A DNA stretch of 34,365 bases from UBA1181 sp045617845 (GCA_045617845.1 JAZLJL010000088.1:1-34365); one strand, 5' to 3'; counted from the first letter of the stretch, positions 16,168-24,796 are shown. Program-made: numbers and translations. Notes: generated from the letters alone by a model not told the origin.

Positions 16168-16204
16168 CAAGAGACGGTCCGACAAGGATCGTCTCTTTTT
16201 TATT
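16168..16204 (+). terminator. Rho-independent terminator after the nuclease gene
   Basis: Stem AAGAGACGGTCC / GGATCGTCTCTT (one G-T pair) with a short loop, then a T-run. About 36 bases past the stop codon. Confidence 0.8.
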
Positions 16205-16298
16205 TGAGACCTTTAATGTTTAGATTTTAAACGTAGCGTCTACCCTTCCCCTCAGAAAAAAATTGTAACTTTGGGGAAAATAAAAATGTCAGTTAGAG

Positions 16299-18407
16299 AT
16301 GAAGGTTTGCATTGCCGAGAAACCGAGCGTGGCTAGGGAAATCGCAGCCATCTTAGGCGCCACGACCAAGAGGGAAGGTTATATCGAAGGGAACGGATAC
16401 CAAGTGACTTGGGTGTTCGGTCATCTTTGCACCCTGAAGGAACCGCACGAATACAATCCGGCTTGGAAAAGGTGGGACATCTACAGCTTGCCGATGATTC
16501 CACAGAAATTCGGCATCAAACTCATCGAAGACCAAGGCTCCATCAAACAGTTCCATATCATCGAAGGTCTCATCCAGAACGCCGAAGAGGTGATCAACTG
16601 CGGGGATGCCGGGCAAGAGGGTGAGCTCATCCAACGTTGGGTGATGCAGATGGCGAAATGCAAGTGTCCGGTCAAACGTCTCTGGACCTCTTCCCTGACG
16701 GAAGAGGCGCTCAAAGAGGGTTTCAGCACGCTACACCCGCAATCGGACTACGACAAACTCTATGAGGCGGGCGCCATGCGCGCCATAGGCGACTGGCTGT
16801 TAGGCATGAACGCCACCCGACTCTACACCATGAAATACGGGGGCAACAAACAGGTGCTCTCCATCGGAAGGGTACAGACCCCCACCTTGGCGCTGGTCGT
16901 GAAAAGGCACCTCGAGATCGTGAACTTCAAACCTGAGCAATACTGGGAACTGAAGACGGTCTACCGAGACACCACCTTCGCCGCCACGAAAGGCAAATTC
17001 ACCTCCGAAGAAGAGGGAAGAAATTTCCTGCAAGAGGTGCAGAACTCGGAGTTCTTCGTCACGGACGTCACCACCAAAAAGGGAACCGAATTCGCGCCGA
17101 GGCTCTTCGACCTCACCTCCCTACAAGTGGAGTGCAACAAAAAATACGGATTCTCCGCGGAGGACACGCTCAAACATATCCAATCGCTCTACGAAAAGAA
17201 GGTGACCACCTACCCTCGTGTGGATAACACATACCTGAGCGACGACATATACCCGAAAATCCCGAATATCATGAGGGGCATGACCAGCTACGCGCCGCTC
17301 ACGCAAAGTGTATTGGCGAATAAGATTCCGAAGACGAAAAGGGTGTTCGACAACAGCAAGGTCACCGACCACCACGCGATCATCCCGACGGGCGTCAACC
17401 CGACGAACCTGACGGCCGACGAATGGAAGGTCTACGACCTCGTGGCGAAACGCTTCATCGCCAACTTCTACCCCGACTGTCAAATCTCAACCACTACCGT
17501 CATGGGCTTGGTGGAAAGCATCGAATTTAAGGCTAACGGAAAACAAATCCTCTCTCCGGGTTGGAGAGCTGTTTACGACAAGGAGAAGAGCGAAGAGAGC
17601 AACGATGACGAGGAGAAAACTTTGCCCGATTTCGTAAAGGGTGAGCATGGCCCCCACACGCCAGACTTGGCGGAGAAGTGGACCACCGCCCCGAAACCAT
17701 ACACAGAAGCGACACTGCTCCGCGCCATGGAAACGGCGGGCAAACAGATGGAGGACGGCGAACTACGAGACCTGCTGAAGGAGAACGGCATCGGAAGGCC
17801 TTCCACCAGGGCTAACATCATCGAGACCCTATACAAACGCAACTACATGCGCAAGGAGAAGAAGAACATCTTCGCCACGCAGACGGGCATCGACCTCATC
17901 AACACCATCCAGCAGGAGCTGCTCAAATCGGCTGAGCTGACGGGGCAATGGGAGAAACGCCTACGAATGATAGAACGCAGCACCTACGACAGCGCCACGT
18001 TCATGGCGGAGTTGAAAACCATGGTGACTGAAATCGTCCAAAGCGTAAAATACGACAACGTGAGATCAATCACCATCGAAGAGAAAAAAGCGGAAGAGGA
18101 GACGAAGAAAAAAGCATCCAAGCCCCGAACAAAAACAGAGAAGAAAGAGAAAAAAGAGAAGCCTCAACAGGCAAAGGAAGAGACCACACAAACGGAGAAA
18201 CCCGCACAAAACACGGAGCCTTTACCTCAAACCATCATCGGCATGACCTGTCCGCTTTGCGGCAAAGGGAGCATCGTCAAAGGGAGGACCGCCTATGGTT
18301 GCTCGGAATGGAAGGGCGGATGCGCGCTACGGTTGCCTATCGAAGCGGAAGGCAAAGAACAAAGCGTCAGTGAATTGTTGGAGCAAATCAAAAAACTCAA
18401 GCAATAA
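16299..18407 (+). CDS. topB: DNA topoisomerase III
   Basis: Type IA topoisomerase (702 aa) that passes single DNA strands and decatenates replication and recombination intermediates. The TOPRIM domain starts at MKVCIAEKPSVA with catalytic Glu7, and its second motif is CGDAGQEGEL at about 101-110. The catalytic tyrosine is Tyr305 in TTYPRVDNTYLSDD, and SIGRVQTPTLALVV at 188-201 is another family motif. A Lys/Glu-rich linker (about 590-640) leads to a C-terminal zinc ribbon with Cys651, Cys654, Cys668 and Cys675. The TOPRIM motif reads DAG where most type IA enzymes have DxD. Similar enzymes are carried by Bacteroidota conjugative elements, but no transfer genes are present here. A TAACTTTG box at 16266-16273 may be the -7 element. 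Confidence 0.95.
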   Translation: MKVCIAEKPSVAREIAAILGATTKREGYIEGNGYQVTWVFGHLCTLKEPHEYNPAWKRWDIYSLPMIPQKFGIKLIEDQGSIKQFHIIEGLIQNAEEVINCGDAGQEGELIQRWVMQMAKCKCPVKRLWTSSLTEEALKEGFSTLHPQSDYDKLYEAGAMRAIGDWLLGMNATRLYTMKYGGNKQVLSIGRVQTPTLALVVKRHLEIVNFKPEQYWELKTVYRDTTFAATKGKFTSEEEGRNFLQEVQNSEFFVTDVTTKKGTEFAPRLFDLTSLQVECNKKYGFSAEDTLKHIQSLYEKKVTTYPRVDNTYLSDDIYPKIPNIMRGMTSYAPLTQSVLANKIPKTKRVFDNSKVTDHHAIIPTGVNPTNLTADEWKVYDLVAKRFIANFYPDCQISTTTVMGLVESIEFKANGKQILSPGWRAVYDKEKSEESNDDEEKTLPDFVKGEHGPHTPDLAEKWTTAPKPYTEATLLRAMETAGKQMEDGELRDLLKENGIGRPSTRANIIETLYKRNYMRKEKKNIFATQTGIDLINTIQQELLKSAELTGQWEKRLRMIERSTYDSATFMAELKTMVTEIVQSVKYDNVRSITIEEKKAEEETKKKASKPRTKTEKKEKKEKPQQAKEETTQTEKPAQNTEPLPQTIIGMTCPLCGKGSIVKGRTAYGCSEWKGGCALRLPIEAEGKEQSVSELLEQIKKLKQ

Positions 18408-18524
18408 GGATATTGAACTTTTCCACGGGGGACCGCTAAAACCAGAACTAAACCAAAGATTCCAACCAAACATTCCATTTTAGAAAACAGTATCCCCTAC
18501 TACTAGATCCAAAACCCACATGAC

Positions 18525-18551
18525 AAAAAAAAAGAAACCCCGAAGGATTTC
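18525..18551 (-). terminator. Terminator between topB and the barrel gene, probably bidirectional
   Basis: On the minus strand GAAATCC-TTCG-GGGTTTC is followed by nine T, a strong terminator with a UUCG tetraloop for the barrel gene. On the plus strand it has one mismatch and six T, so it may also end topB transcripts. Confidence 0.75.
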
Positions 18552-18577
18552 TTTTTTATACGTTCAACGAAATAAAA

Positions 18578-19243
18578 TCAAGGAATTCTCATACCGAAGC
18601 AGGCAGAGAATGAACGGCCCTTATAAGCAGGCTCCAACTCGTGGGCATTCATATTAGTACATCCGATTTCGGCGTTCACCTTCAAAACCATAAACGCATA
18701 GACGAAACGGAGGCCGCCGCACAAACCGAAATCAAAACGTTTGAGTCGAGCCTCATCACCGCCATAAGTATTGAACTCCACTGTACTCACGCCAGTCTCC
18801 TGCTCGAACAATTCAGAAGTCTGGGAAGTCTTTCCCGCAATACCTACGCCAAAATATGGTCCAGCCAAAATTTGCATACCAGCCTGCGTAGAGAAAGGAA
18901 TATTAAAGGCGAATTCCAAAGGGACTTCGATAGACATCGCGTTCACGTCATAATCCCACACATATTGGTCATAAGCGGAATAAGTGAATCCCTTGCTCTC
19001 GAAAGTCACAGAAGGGCAAAAAGATGTCCAAGCATAAAACAATGGAATATCACCACCCACGCCAGCGCGGAACAATGGTTTGTACTCAGCGGTCTTCTCA
19101 CTGATGGTTGAATAGGTCACACCACCATCAATAATGAAATGATTCCCGTCAAAAGGGGAAAATTGCCTATATGGACTAATCTGAGCATTCGCTGCTCCAC
19201 AGAAACATAACGCAGCCGCTAAAACTGCCAAAATCTTTTTCAT
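18578..19243 (-). CDS. Outer-membrane beta-barrel protein (PorT-like/OMP_b-brl family)
   Basis: Encodes 221 aa from the ATG at 19243, chosen because it opens the signal peptide MKKILAVLAAALCFCGAANA; upstream in-frame codons would not. The mature protein begins with Gln. Alternating hydrophobic strands with Gly/aromatic turns (GNHFIIDGGVTYS, IPLFYAWTSFCPSVTFESKG, ILAGPYFGVGIAGK, LCGGLRFVYAFMVLKVNAE) and a C-terminal SACFGMRIP fit an eight-to-ten-strand barrel of the outer-membrane family common in Bacteroidota. The exact role is unknown. It has its own promoter just downstream of the LtaS-like gene and a strong terminator. Confidence 0.8.
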   Translation of the reverse strand: MKKILAVLAAALCFCGAANAQISPYRQFSPFDGNHFIIDGGVTYSTISEKTAEYKPLFRAGVGGDIPLFYAWTSFCPSVTFESKGFTYSAYDQYVWDYDVNAMSIEVPLEFAFNIPFSTQAGMQILAGPYFGVGIAGKTSQTSELFEQETGVSTVEFNTYGGDEARLKRFDFGLCGGLRFVYAFMVLKVNAEIGCTNMNAHELEPAYKGRSFSACFGMRIP

Positions 19244-19278
19244 ATTGATACAATAAAATTGTTTACAAATGACGGGTG

Positions 19279-19308
19279 CGAATTTAGTTAAATTTATTAA
19301 AATACAAA
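19279..19308 (-). promoter_or_regulatory. Promoter of the outer-membrane barrel gene
   Basis: On the minus strand, TTTG (19308-19305), 18 bases, then TAAATTCG (19286-19279), a close variant of TAnnTTTG. Predicted leader about 30 bases. Confidence 0.55.
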
Positions 19309-19314
19309 TCACAT

Positions 19315-21279
19315 TCACTCACTTTTCTTCTTCTCCCCCACCGGACGATAGACCAACTCGTCATTCACCATACGATACATATACTGCTGAACCGCAGCTT
19401 TCAAGCAAACTTGCATCTCTTCGGAAGAGGCAGGACCATTCTTCAGGTCGTACGTCAACATTCGGTCCGACTTGAAATCGAAAATGGAACGAACCGAATC
19501 ACCATCGAAACACATCACCTTTGAATCCTGCAGGAACTGATAAAATGGAGCATTATACATCATCACACTTTTCGACGAATCCGCAGAAAGGCAATTTTGT
19601 CCGAAAGCCACATACGGCAAGTCATAATTCAAATAGGATAACACGGTAGGCATGATATCTATTTGTTGGGCAAGCGTCTGGCTCCTACCCTTCAACAAGC
19701 TATCGCTAGGACAGTAGAACAGAATCGGCACCTCATACCGTCCCAACTGCGTCATATATTCCTCGTGCGTCGTCTGGTTCGTATGGTCCGCCGTGAAAAC
19801 GAACAAGGTGTTGGAATACCAATCCGACTTAGACGCCCTATCGAAGAAATGGCGCAAAGCCATATCGGAATAGCCAATGCAACGATGGATAGGAGCTTTA
19901 CCCTCAGGAAAAGAATTCGCATATTGATCAGGGACATGGAAAGGATCGTGCGAAGAAGCGGAAAAGATAGAGGTCATGAAAGGTTGAGGGAACGAATCCA
20001 TTTTCTCCGCGAAAAATTGGAAAAACGGTTCGTCCCAAATAGCCCAAATACCATCAAAACATGACTTGTCATTAAATTCGTCCATTCCGAAATAATCATC
20101 GAAGCCGATGGATTTAGCGAAAGATTGGAATCCCATCGAACCATTCGGCGCACCATGGAAAAAAGCGGAATAATAGCCCTTCCCCTTCAGCAAGCCAGGC
20201 AAGCCAGACACTGCGTTCACCCCGTATGGAGTCGTGATGTACGGCTCCACGAACATCGGAATGCTCGCCAAAACGGACGGCATGGCATCGATGGACTTAC
20301 GGCCATTCGCATAAGAATAATCGAAAGTATACCCCTGGCGGAACAACGAATCCAAGAAAGGAGTGTAACCTTTATAGGTGCCATTGTCCAAATCCCTATT
20401 AAACAACCCCATATATTCCTTGCCGAAACTCTCCATGATGATTACAACCACGTTCATCGGACGGAACTCTCCGGATGGAGCAGGCTCCATCACAGTAGGA
20501 TAATGGCGCCCAGCCTCTTCCATGGTAGGGAAATACGACGGGACAATGAACGTTTGGCTATCCGCCGTACGGATCACGCAGAAAGGTGTGTTAAGCACCA
20601 CAGCGGTCTCCTCCGGCCTCTCCACATACTGCATAGCGTTCGACACCGCCAACGGGCGCGTGTATTTTCCGAAACCGCCACGTATGCCAATCACCGCGAA
20701 ATAGCCAGACACCAGCAGCAGTAAAACATTCACGACATAATACACAACCTTATTAGCAGGTTTCTCCCCACTCTGTCTTGGCCGATAATAACATTTCACG
20801 AACACAAAAGAAATGAACAGGAAGAAAAGAGTGACGTACCAATAATTCACCATCGCAGTCAAAATCACCTTCCCTATGTTTCCATCATTGGAGAACTCGG
20901 AGAACACAGACAAAGTCGTGCGTTTATTAGTGAACGGATAATAGACCATGTCACAAGCGTTCATGAAAGCGCCAATAATATTAGGGACGCAATAGAACCA
21001 CTTCGCCACCCGCTGATACGAGTCGTTCTCCCTAAAAGGGAACGGAAGCGCCATCACCAAGAGATACAAGGAATTCAAATAGATGCAGGCGGAGAGGTCG
21101 AACCGCAAACCAGCGGCCATCAATCCCGCCATACGAGGAGCATCCACCTCCTGGAAAAAATCAGAATTAACGAAATAAAAAACCAAACGGCAAAGGGACA
21201 TCACACCCATCGCCAGCAAGAAATTAACGAGAAAAATAAAAAGAGGCTTAGCCTTCAGCTCTTGCCAAAAACGTTTCAT
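19315..21279 (-). CDS. LtaS-like sulfatase-fold membrane enzyme (phosphoglycerol/phosphoethanolamine transferase type)
   Basis: Encodes 654 aa. About five membrane helices (roughly 12-35, 60-80, 95-115, 145-165, 178-200) precede an extracytoplasmic alkaline-phosphatase-superfamily domain (about 270-600). Visible metal-site and active-site elements are VVVIIMESFG with Glu283, GRKSIDAMPS with Ser329 at the position of the LtaS nucleophile Thr, SASSHDPFH, and FTADHTNQT. In Gram-positives LtaS polymerises glycerol phosphate; a Gram-negative makes no lipoteichoic acid, so a head-group transferase acting on lipids or glycans, or a phosphodiesterase, is more likely. Its ATG overlaps the miaB stop by 4 bases (ATGA), so the two genes are translationally coupled. 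Confidence 0.85.
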   Translation of the reverse strand: MKRFWQELKAKPLFIFLVNFLLAMGVMSLCRLVFYFVNSDFFQEVDAPRMAGLMAAGLRFDLSACIYLNSLYLLVMALPFPFRENDSYQRVAKWFYCVPNIIGAFMNACDMVYYPFTNKRTTLSVFSEFSNDGNIGKVILTAMVNYWYVTLFFLFISFVFVKCYYRPRQSGEKPANKVVYYVVNVLLLLVSGYFAVIGIRGGFGKYTRPLAVSNAMQYVERPEETAVVLNTPFCVIRTADSQTFIVPSYFPTMEEAGRHYPTVMEPAPSGEFRPMNVVVIIMESFGKEYMGLFNRDLDNGTYKGYTPFLDSLFRQGYTFDYSYANGRKSIDAMPSVLASIPMFVEPYITTPYGVNAVSGLPGLLKGKGYYSAFFHGAPNGSMGFQSFAKSIGFDDYFGMDEFNDKSCFDGIWAIWDEPFFQFFAEKMDSFPQPFMTSIFSASSHDPFHVPDQYANSFPEGKAPIHRCIGYSDMALRHFFDRASKSDWYSNTLFVFTADHTNQTTHEEYMTQLGRYEVPILFYCPSDSLLKGRSQTLAQQIDIMPTVLSYLNYDLPYVAFGQNCLSADSSKSVMMYNAPFYQFLQDSKVMCFDGDSVRSIFDFKSDRMLTYDLKNGPASSEEMQVCLKAAVQQYMYRMVNDELVYRPVGEKKKSE

Positions 21280-22604
21280 GGCTCAAAAATCTCCTCTCCG
21301 ATCAATGTGGCGGAAGTGGCGCTAAGCACCTTCACCTTCACGAAATCACCGACTTTATGATCTCCCTTAGGGAAAACGACCACCTTATTTTGGGAAGTGC
21401 GCCCGAACAATTGCTCTTTCGAACGTTTGGAGAACCCCTCCACCAAGACCTCGAACGTCTTGTTGATGTCACGCTCGTTGCTCACGGCGGACATACGGGT
21501 CTGCAAAGCGATTATTTCGTTCAACCGGGCGATTTTCACCTCTTCAGAGATATTATCCGGCAAATTCTTCGACGCGAACGTACCAGGACGTTCAGAATAC
21601 TTGAACATAAAGGCAGAATCGAACACCACCTCCTCCATCAAGCTCAACGTCTGTTGCTGGTCTTCTTCCGTTTCGTCATGGAATCCACAGAACACGTCGG
21701 TCGTGATACCACAATCAGGGATGATCCGACGAATGGCGGCGATACGCTCCAAATACCATTCGCGCGTATATTTACGGTTCATGGACTTGAGTATCCTATT
21801 GCTACCCGACTGCACAGGCAAGTGGATATGATGGCAAATGTTAGGATAAGCGGCGATGGTCTCCAAAATATCATCGTTCATATCCTTCGGATGGGATGTC
21901 GTGAAACGGATCCTCAAAGAAGGATAAGCCTCAGCGACAATCTTAAGCAACTCGGCGAACGAGACGGTCTTGCCGTCCTCCCCCTTATAAGAATAGGAGT
22001 TGACGTTTTGGCCAATCAAAACGACCTCCTTGAAATTACGGTTCTTCAAATCCTCTATCTCGTTCAGGATGCTACGCACTTCACGGCTACGCTCCCGGCC
22101 ACGGGTATACGGGACGATACAATAAGAACAGAAGTTATTGCAGCCGCGCATGATGGAGACGAAACCCGAAATAGAAGGTCCGCACAAGCGCTGCGGAATG
22201 ATATCCTTGTAAGTCTCTGTAGTAGAGAGTTCGACGTTGATCGCCTTCTCGCCCATTTCGGCGGAACCGACCAGATTCGGCAAATCCAGATATGCGTCAG
22301 GCCCTACGACCAAATCCACGACACCCGTAGCGAGCAGTTCGTCCTTCATTCGTTCGGCCATACAACCCAGCACGCCGACCAACAAGCCCTCGCGCTTACG
22401 TTTCATCTGGCGGAACACCTGCAGTCTCCCATGGATCTTCTGTTCCGCATTGTCACGGATGGAACAGGTATTCACAAAAACCGCATCCGCCTCATCCATA
22501 TTATCGGTCACCTCATAGCCGGCCGTATCCATGATAGCAGCCACCACCTCACTATCTGCCACGTTCATCTGGCACCCATACGTCTCCAAGAATAACTTCT
22601 TCAT
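21276..22604 (-). CDS. miaB: tRNA-2-methylthio-N6-dimethylallyladenosine synthase
   Basis: Radical-SAM methylthiotransferase (442 aa) that adds the 2-methylthio group to i6A37 of tRNAs reading UNN codons. The start at 22604 gives the family-typical opening MKKLFLETYGCQMN; a longer frame to 22706 adds an unrelated leader. The N-terminal UPF0004 domain has Cys11, Cys47 and Cys81 for the auxiliary 4Fe-4S cluster. The radical-SAM motif is CNNFCSYC with Cys155, Cys159 and Cys162. A C-terminal TRAM domain (about 375-440) ends KVLSATSATLIGEEIFEP. The LtaS-like gene follows with a 4-base overlap. A TATCTTTG sequence at 22637-22630 may be its -7 box. Confidence 0.96.
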   Translation of the reverse strand: MKKLFLETYGCQMNVADSEVVAAIMDTAGYEVTDNMDEADAVFVNTCSIRDNAEQKIHGRLQVFRQMKRKREGLLVGVLGCMAERMKDELLATGVVDLVVGPDAYLDLPNLVGSAEMGEKAINVELSTTETYKDIIPQRLCGPSISGFVSIMRGCNNFCSYCIVPYTRGRERSREVRSILNEIEDLKNRNFKEVVLIGQNVNSYSYKGEDGKTVSFAELLKIVAEAYPSLRIRFTTSHPKDMNDDILETIAAYPNICHHIHLPVQSGSNRILKSMNRKYTREWYLERIAAIRRIIPDCGITTDVFCGFHDETEEDQQQTLSLMEEVVFDSAFMFKYSERPGTFASKNLPDNISEEVKIARLNEIIALQTRMSAVSNERDINKTFEVLVEGFSKRSKEQLFGRTSQNKVVVFPKGDHKVGDFVKVKVLSATSATLIGEEIFEP

Positions 22605-22666
22605 CTTCTTCTGACTTATTAACAAGGTGCAAAGATACAAATTAATGAACCATTTTTCGCGAATCC

Positions 22667-22698
22667 ATTGTATAAATCGACAAGTTGCGTTACTTTTG
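22667..22698 (+). promoter_or_regulatory. Promoter of the LptB-type ATPase gene
   Basis: ATTG (22667-22670), 20 bases, then TACTTTTG (22691-22698). The predicted start is near 22705, 16 bases before the ATG at 22721. It lies back-to-back with the miaB start region. Confidence 0.65.
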
Positions 22699-22720
22699 CG
22701 TATCATTAAGGAAAAGACAC

Positions 22721-23644
22721 ATGTCCAAAAAAGAAAAAAACAGAAAGAACGAAGACACTCAGGAAATGAATGTCACCCCGATAGTCGAGCAAGCGGGACA
22801 AGAGCAAGTCGAGAACAACATCGAGACGAACGACAACGAAATGGTCCGCTATTCTGGCAACGAACACGTCGGGAACGAAGACATCAATTTTTCCGAAGAG
22901 TGCATGGTACTCAGGACCGAAGGATTAGTGAAGCAGTACGGACAACGCATCGTGGCGAACCAAGTCTCCATTAACGTCAAGCAAGGAGAAATCGTCGGAC
23001 TTCTAGGTCCTAACGGAGCGGGGAAAACCACAACATTCTACATGACCACAGGATTGATCGTCCCTAATGCAGGAAGAATTTTCCTCAACGACAAGGACAT
23101 CACCCAATACCCTGTCTACAAACGTGCGCAAGCCGGCATCGGCTACTTGGCGCAAGAACCTTCCGTATTTAGGAAGATGACAGTGGAAGACAACATCCTA
23201 TCCGTTCTAGAAATGACCAATTTCTCCAAAGAATACCAAAAAGAGAAATTGGAAAGCCTAATCTCCGAATTCAATTTAGGGCATGTGAGGAAAAACCTCG
23301 GAGACCGTCTTTCGGGTGGTGAGCGCCGCCGTACGGAAATCGCCCGTTGCCTCGCCATCGAACCGAAATTCATCATGTTGGACGAACCATTCGCCGGTGT
23401 GGACCCTATCGCTGTGCAAGACATCCAAGACATCGTCTGGAAGCTGAAAAGCAAGAACATTGGTATCCTCATCACCGACCATAACGTGGACGAGACTCTC
23501 TCCATCACAGACCGAGCATACTTGCTATTCGACGGAAGGATTCTTTTCCAGGGAACCTCCGAGGAATTGGCGGAGAATCCAGTCGTGAAGGAAAAATACC
23601 TTGGTAGGGACTTCGAACTAAAGAAAAGGAAACCTATCAACTAA
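22721..23644 (+). CDS. lptB: ABC transporter ATP-binding protein, LptB type
   Basis: Encodes 307 aa from the ATG at 22721. An acidic, low-complexity N-terminal extension of about 60 residues (rich in Glu and Asn) precedes a standard LptB-like ATPase: Walker A GPNGAGKTT at 96-104, Q-loop YLAQEPSVFRKMTVEDN, signature LSGGERRR, Walker B FIMLDEPFAGVDP, and ITDHNVDETL containing the switch His. LptB powers lipopolysaccharide transport to the outer membrane together with LptF/LptG, which are not in this window. The N-terminal extension is unusual next to the roughly 240-residue E. coli protein. The glutaminyl cyclase gene follows after 25 bases, suggesting an operon. Confidence 0.9.
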   Translation: MSKKEKNRKNEDTQEMNVTPIVEQAGQEQVENNIETNDNEMVRYSGNEHVGNEDINFSEECMVLRTEGLVKQYGQRIVANQVSINVKQGEIVGLLGPNGAGKTTTFYMTTGLIVPNAGRIFLNDKDITQYPVYKRAQAGIGYLAQEPSVFRKMTVEDNILSVLEMTNFSKEYQKEKLESLISEFNLGHVRKNLGDRLSGGERRRTEIARCLAIEPKFIMLDEPFAGVDPIAVQDIQDIVWKLKSKNIGILITDHNVDETLSITDRAYLLFDGRILFQGTSEELAENPVVKEKYLGRDFELKKRKPIN

Positions 23645-23669
23645 TCCAACACTTTAAAATCTCTAGGAA

Positions 23670-24662
23670 ATGCATAAAATCGCCACACATCTCGGCGCAT
23701 GCTTAATCGCACTAACCCTATCTTCTTGTTCCGAAACAACCAAGGTTGACAAAGGGAACTCCGAACACCCACGAACGGAACAGACCGCAAAGGCGAACAC
23801 ATCCACAGGCATTCCAGCCTTCTCAAAAGACTCCGCATACCTCTTCGTCACCCGCCAATGCGAGTTCGGAGAGAGAGTGCCGAACACACCTGCCCACGAG
23901 AAATGTGCCGATTACCTCTGTGAACAGCTCGCCAAGTTCGGGGCGGAGGTCACTAGACAAAAACACATCGCCACAGCTTTCGACGGGACAAAACTGAACT
24001 CCACCAACATCATCGGAACATTCTTCCCTAACAAAGGCAGGCGTGTCATCCTATTCTCTCATTGGGACTCAAGACCATTCTGCGACCAAGACGAGGCATC
24101 TTACAAGAACACCCCGGTCATGGGAGCAAACGACGGAGCCAGTGGCGTCGCCGTGCTCTTGGAATTGGCAAGGCTTTTCCAGGAGAAAGAGCCCGCTGTG
24201 GGCGTAGACATCGTTTTCCTCGACACGGAAGATTACGGAGATCCCGACGGGAACAGCGAGAATAGTTGGTGTCTAGGAACACAATATTGGGCGAAGAACC
24301 CTCATTACACAAGAGTTCCCCAATACGGAATACTCTTGGACATGGTCGGAGGAGACAATCCGTACTTCGGAATAGACGCAGCTTCGCAATATTACGCGAA
24401 GGATGTCGTCAGCAAGGTTTGGAATATCGCAAACGGATTGGGCCATAAGGAATTCAAGAACGAAACCAGCGGACAAATCATCGACGACCACGTCTATGTG
24501 AACATGATCGCCGGCATCCCAACCATCGACATCATCGATTTCAACCACGAAAGAGGCTTCCCTAGCACCTGGCATACACACAACGACACCCCAGCGAACA
24601 TAAACAAAGAAACTTTAGGCATCGTCGGAGACGTAGTTACCAATGTGATTTTCAGGGAATAA
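23670..24662 (+). CDS. Type II glutaminyl-peptide cyclotransferase (M28-fold), lipoprotein
   Basis: Encodes 330 aa. The lipoprotein signal ends LSSC with the lipidated Cys at 20, and a Thr/Asn-rich linker follows. The zinc-peptidase-like fold has HWDSRPFCDQ at about 131-140, Asp155 in GANDGASG, Glu187 in FLDTEDYG and His302 in STWHTHNDTP, matching the single-zinc Asp/Glu/His set and the Trp-His pair of animal-type glutaminyl cyclases. Such enzymes convert N-terminal Gln of exported proteins to pyroglutamate after signal cleavage in Bacteroidota. A true M28 aminopeptidase is the alternative, but the FCDQDEA and WHTHNDTP segments favour cyclase. It is co-directional with the LptB-type gene. Confidence 0.87.
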   Translation: MHKIATHLGACLIALTLSSCSETTKVDKGNSEHPRTEQTAKANTSTGIPAFSKDSAYLFVTRQCEFGERVPNTPAHEKCADYLCEQLAKFGAEVTRQKHIATAFDGTKLNSTNIIGTFFPNKGRRVILFSHWDSRPFCDQDEASYKNTPVMGANDGASGVAVLLELARLFQEKEPAVGVDIVFLDTEDYGDPDGNSENSWCLGTQYWAKNPHYTRVPQYGILLDMVGGDNPYFGIDAASQYYAKDVVSKVWNIANGLGHKEFKNETSGQIIDDHVYVNMIAGIPTIDIIDFNHERGFPSTWHTHNDTPANINKETLGIVGDVVTNVIFRE

Positions 24663-24728
24663 CCCAACCAGGCCTCATCCCAGCTGAAAAAAAAAATCAC
24701 ATTTTCTCAAAAAAAAGTCGGCAAAACC

Positions 24729-24759
24729 TTTGGTAATTCGAAAAACAAGCGTACCTTTG
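24729..24759 (+). promoter_or_regulatory. Promoter of tRNA-Glu
   Basis: TTTG (24729-24732), 19 bases, then TACCTTTG (24752-24759), an exact consensus match. Transcription would begin about 30 bases before the mature tRNA. Confidence 0.8.
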
Positions 24760-24796
24760 CATCGCAAAACGGAACAAGAGGTTCCCGATACAAAAT

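Noticed and set aside
16299..18407. topB as part of a conjugative transposon
   Set aside because: No mobilisation or transfer genes lie within the window, although similar topoisomerases occur in such elements.
21357..22595. 412-aa open frame on the plus strand
   Set aside because: It lies antisense to miaB, which has all its cluster motifs. Composition (His, Arg, Gln-rich) is that of a reverse-strand shadow.
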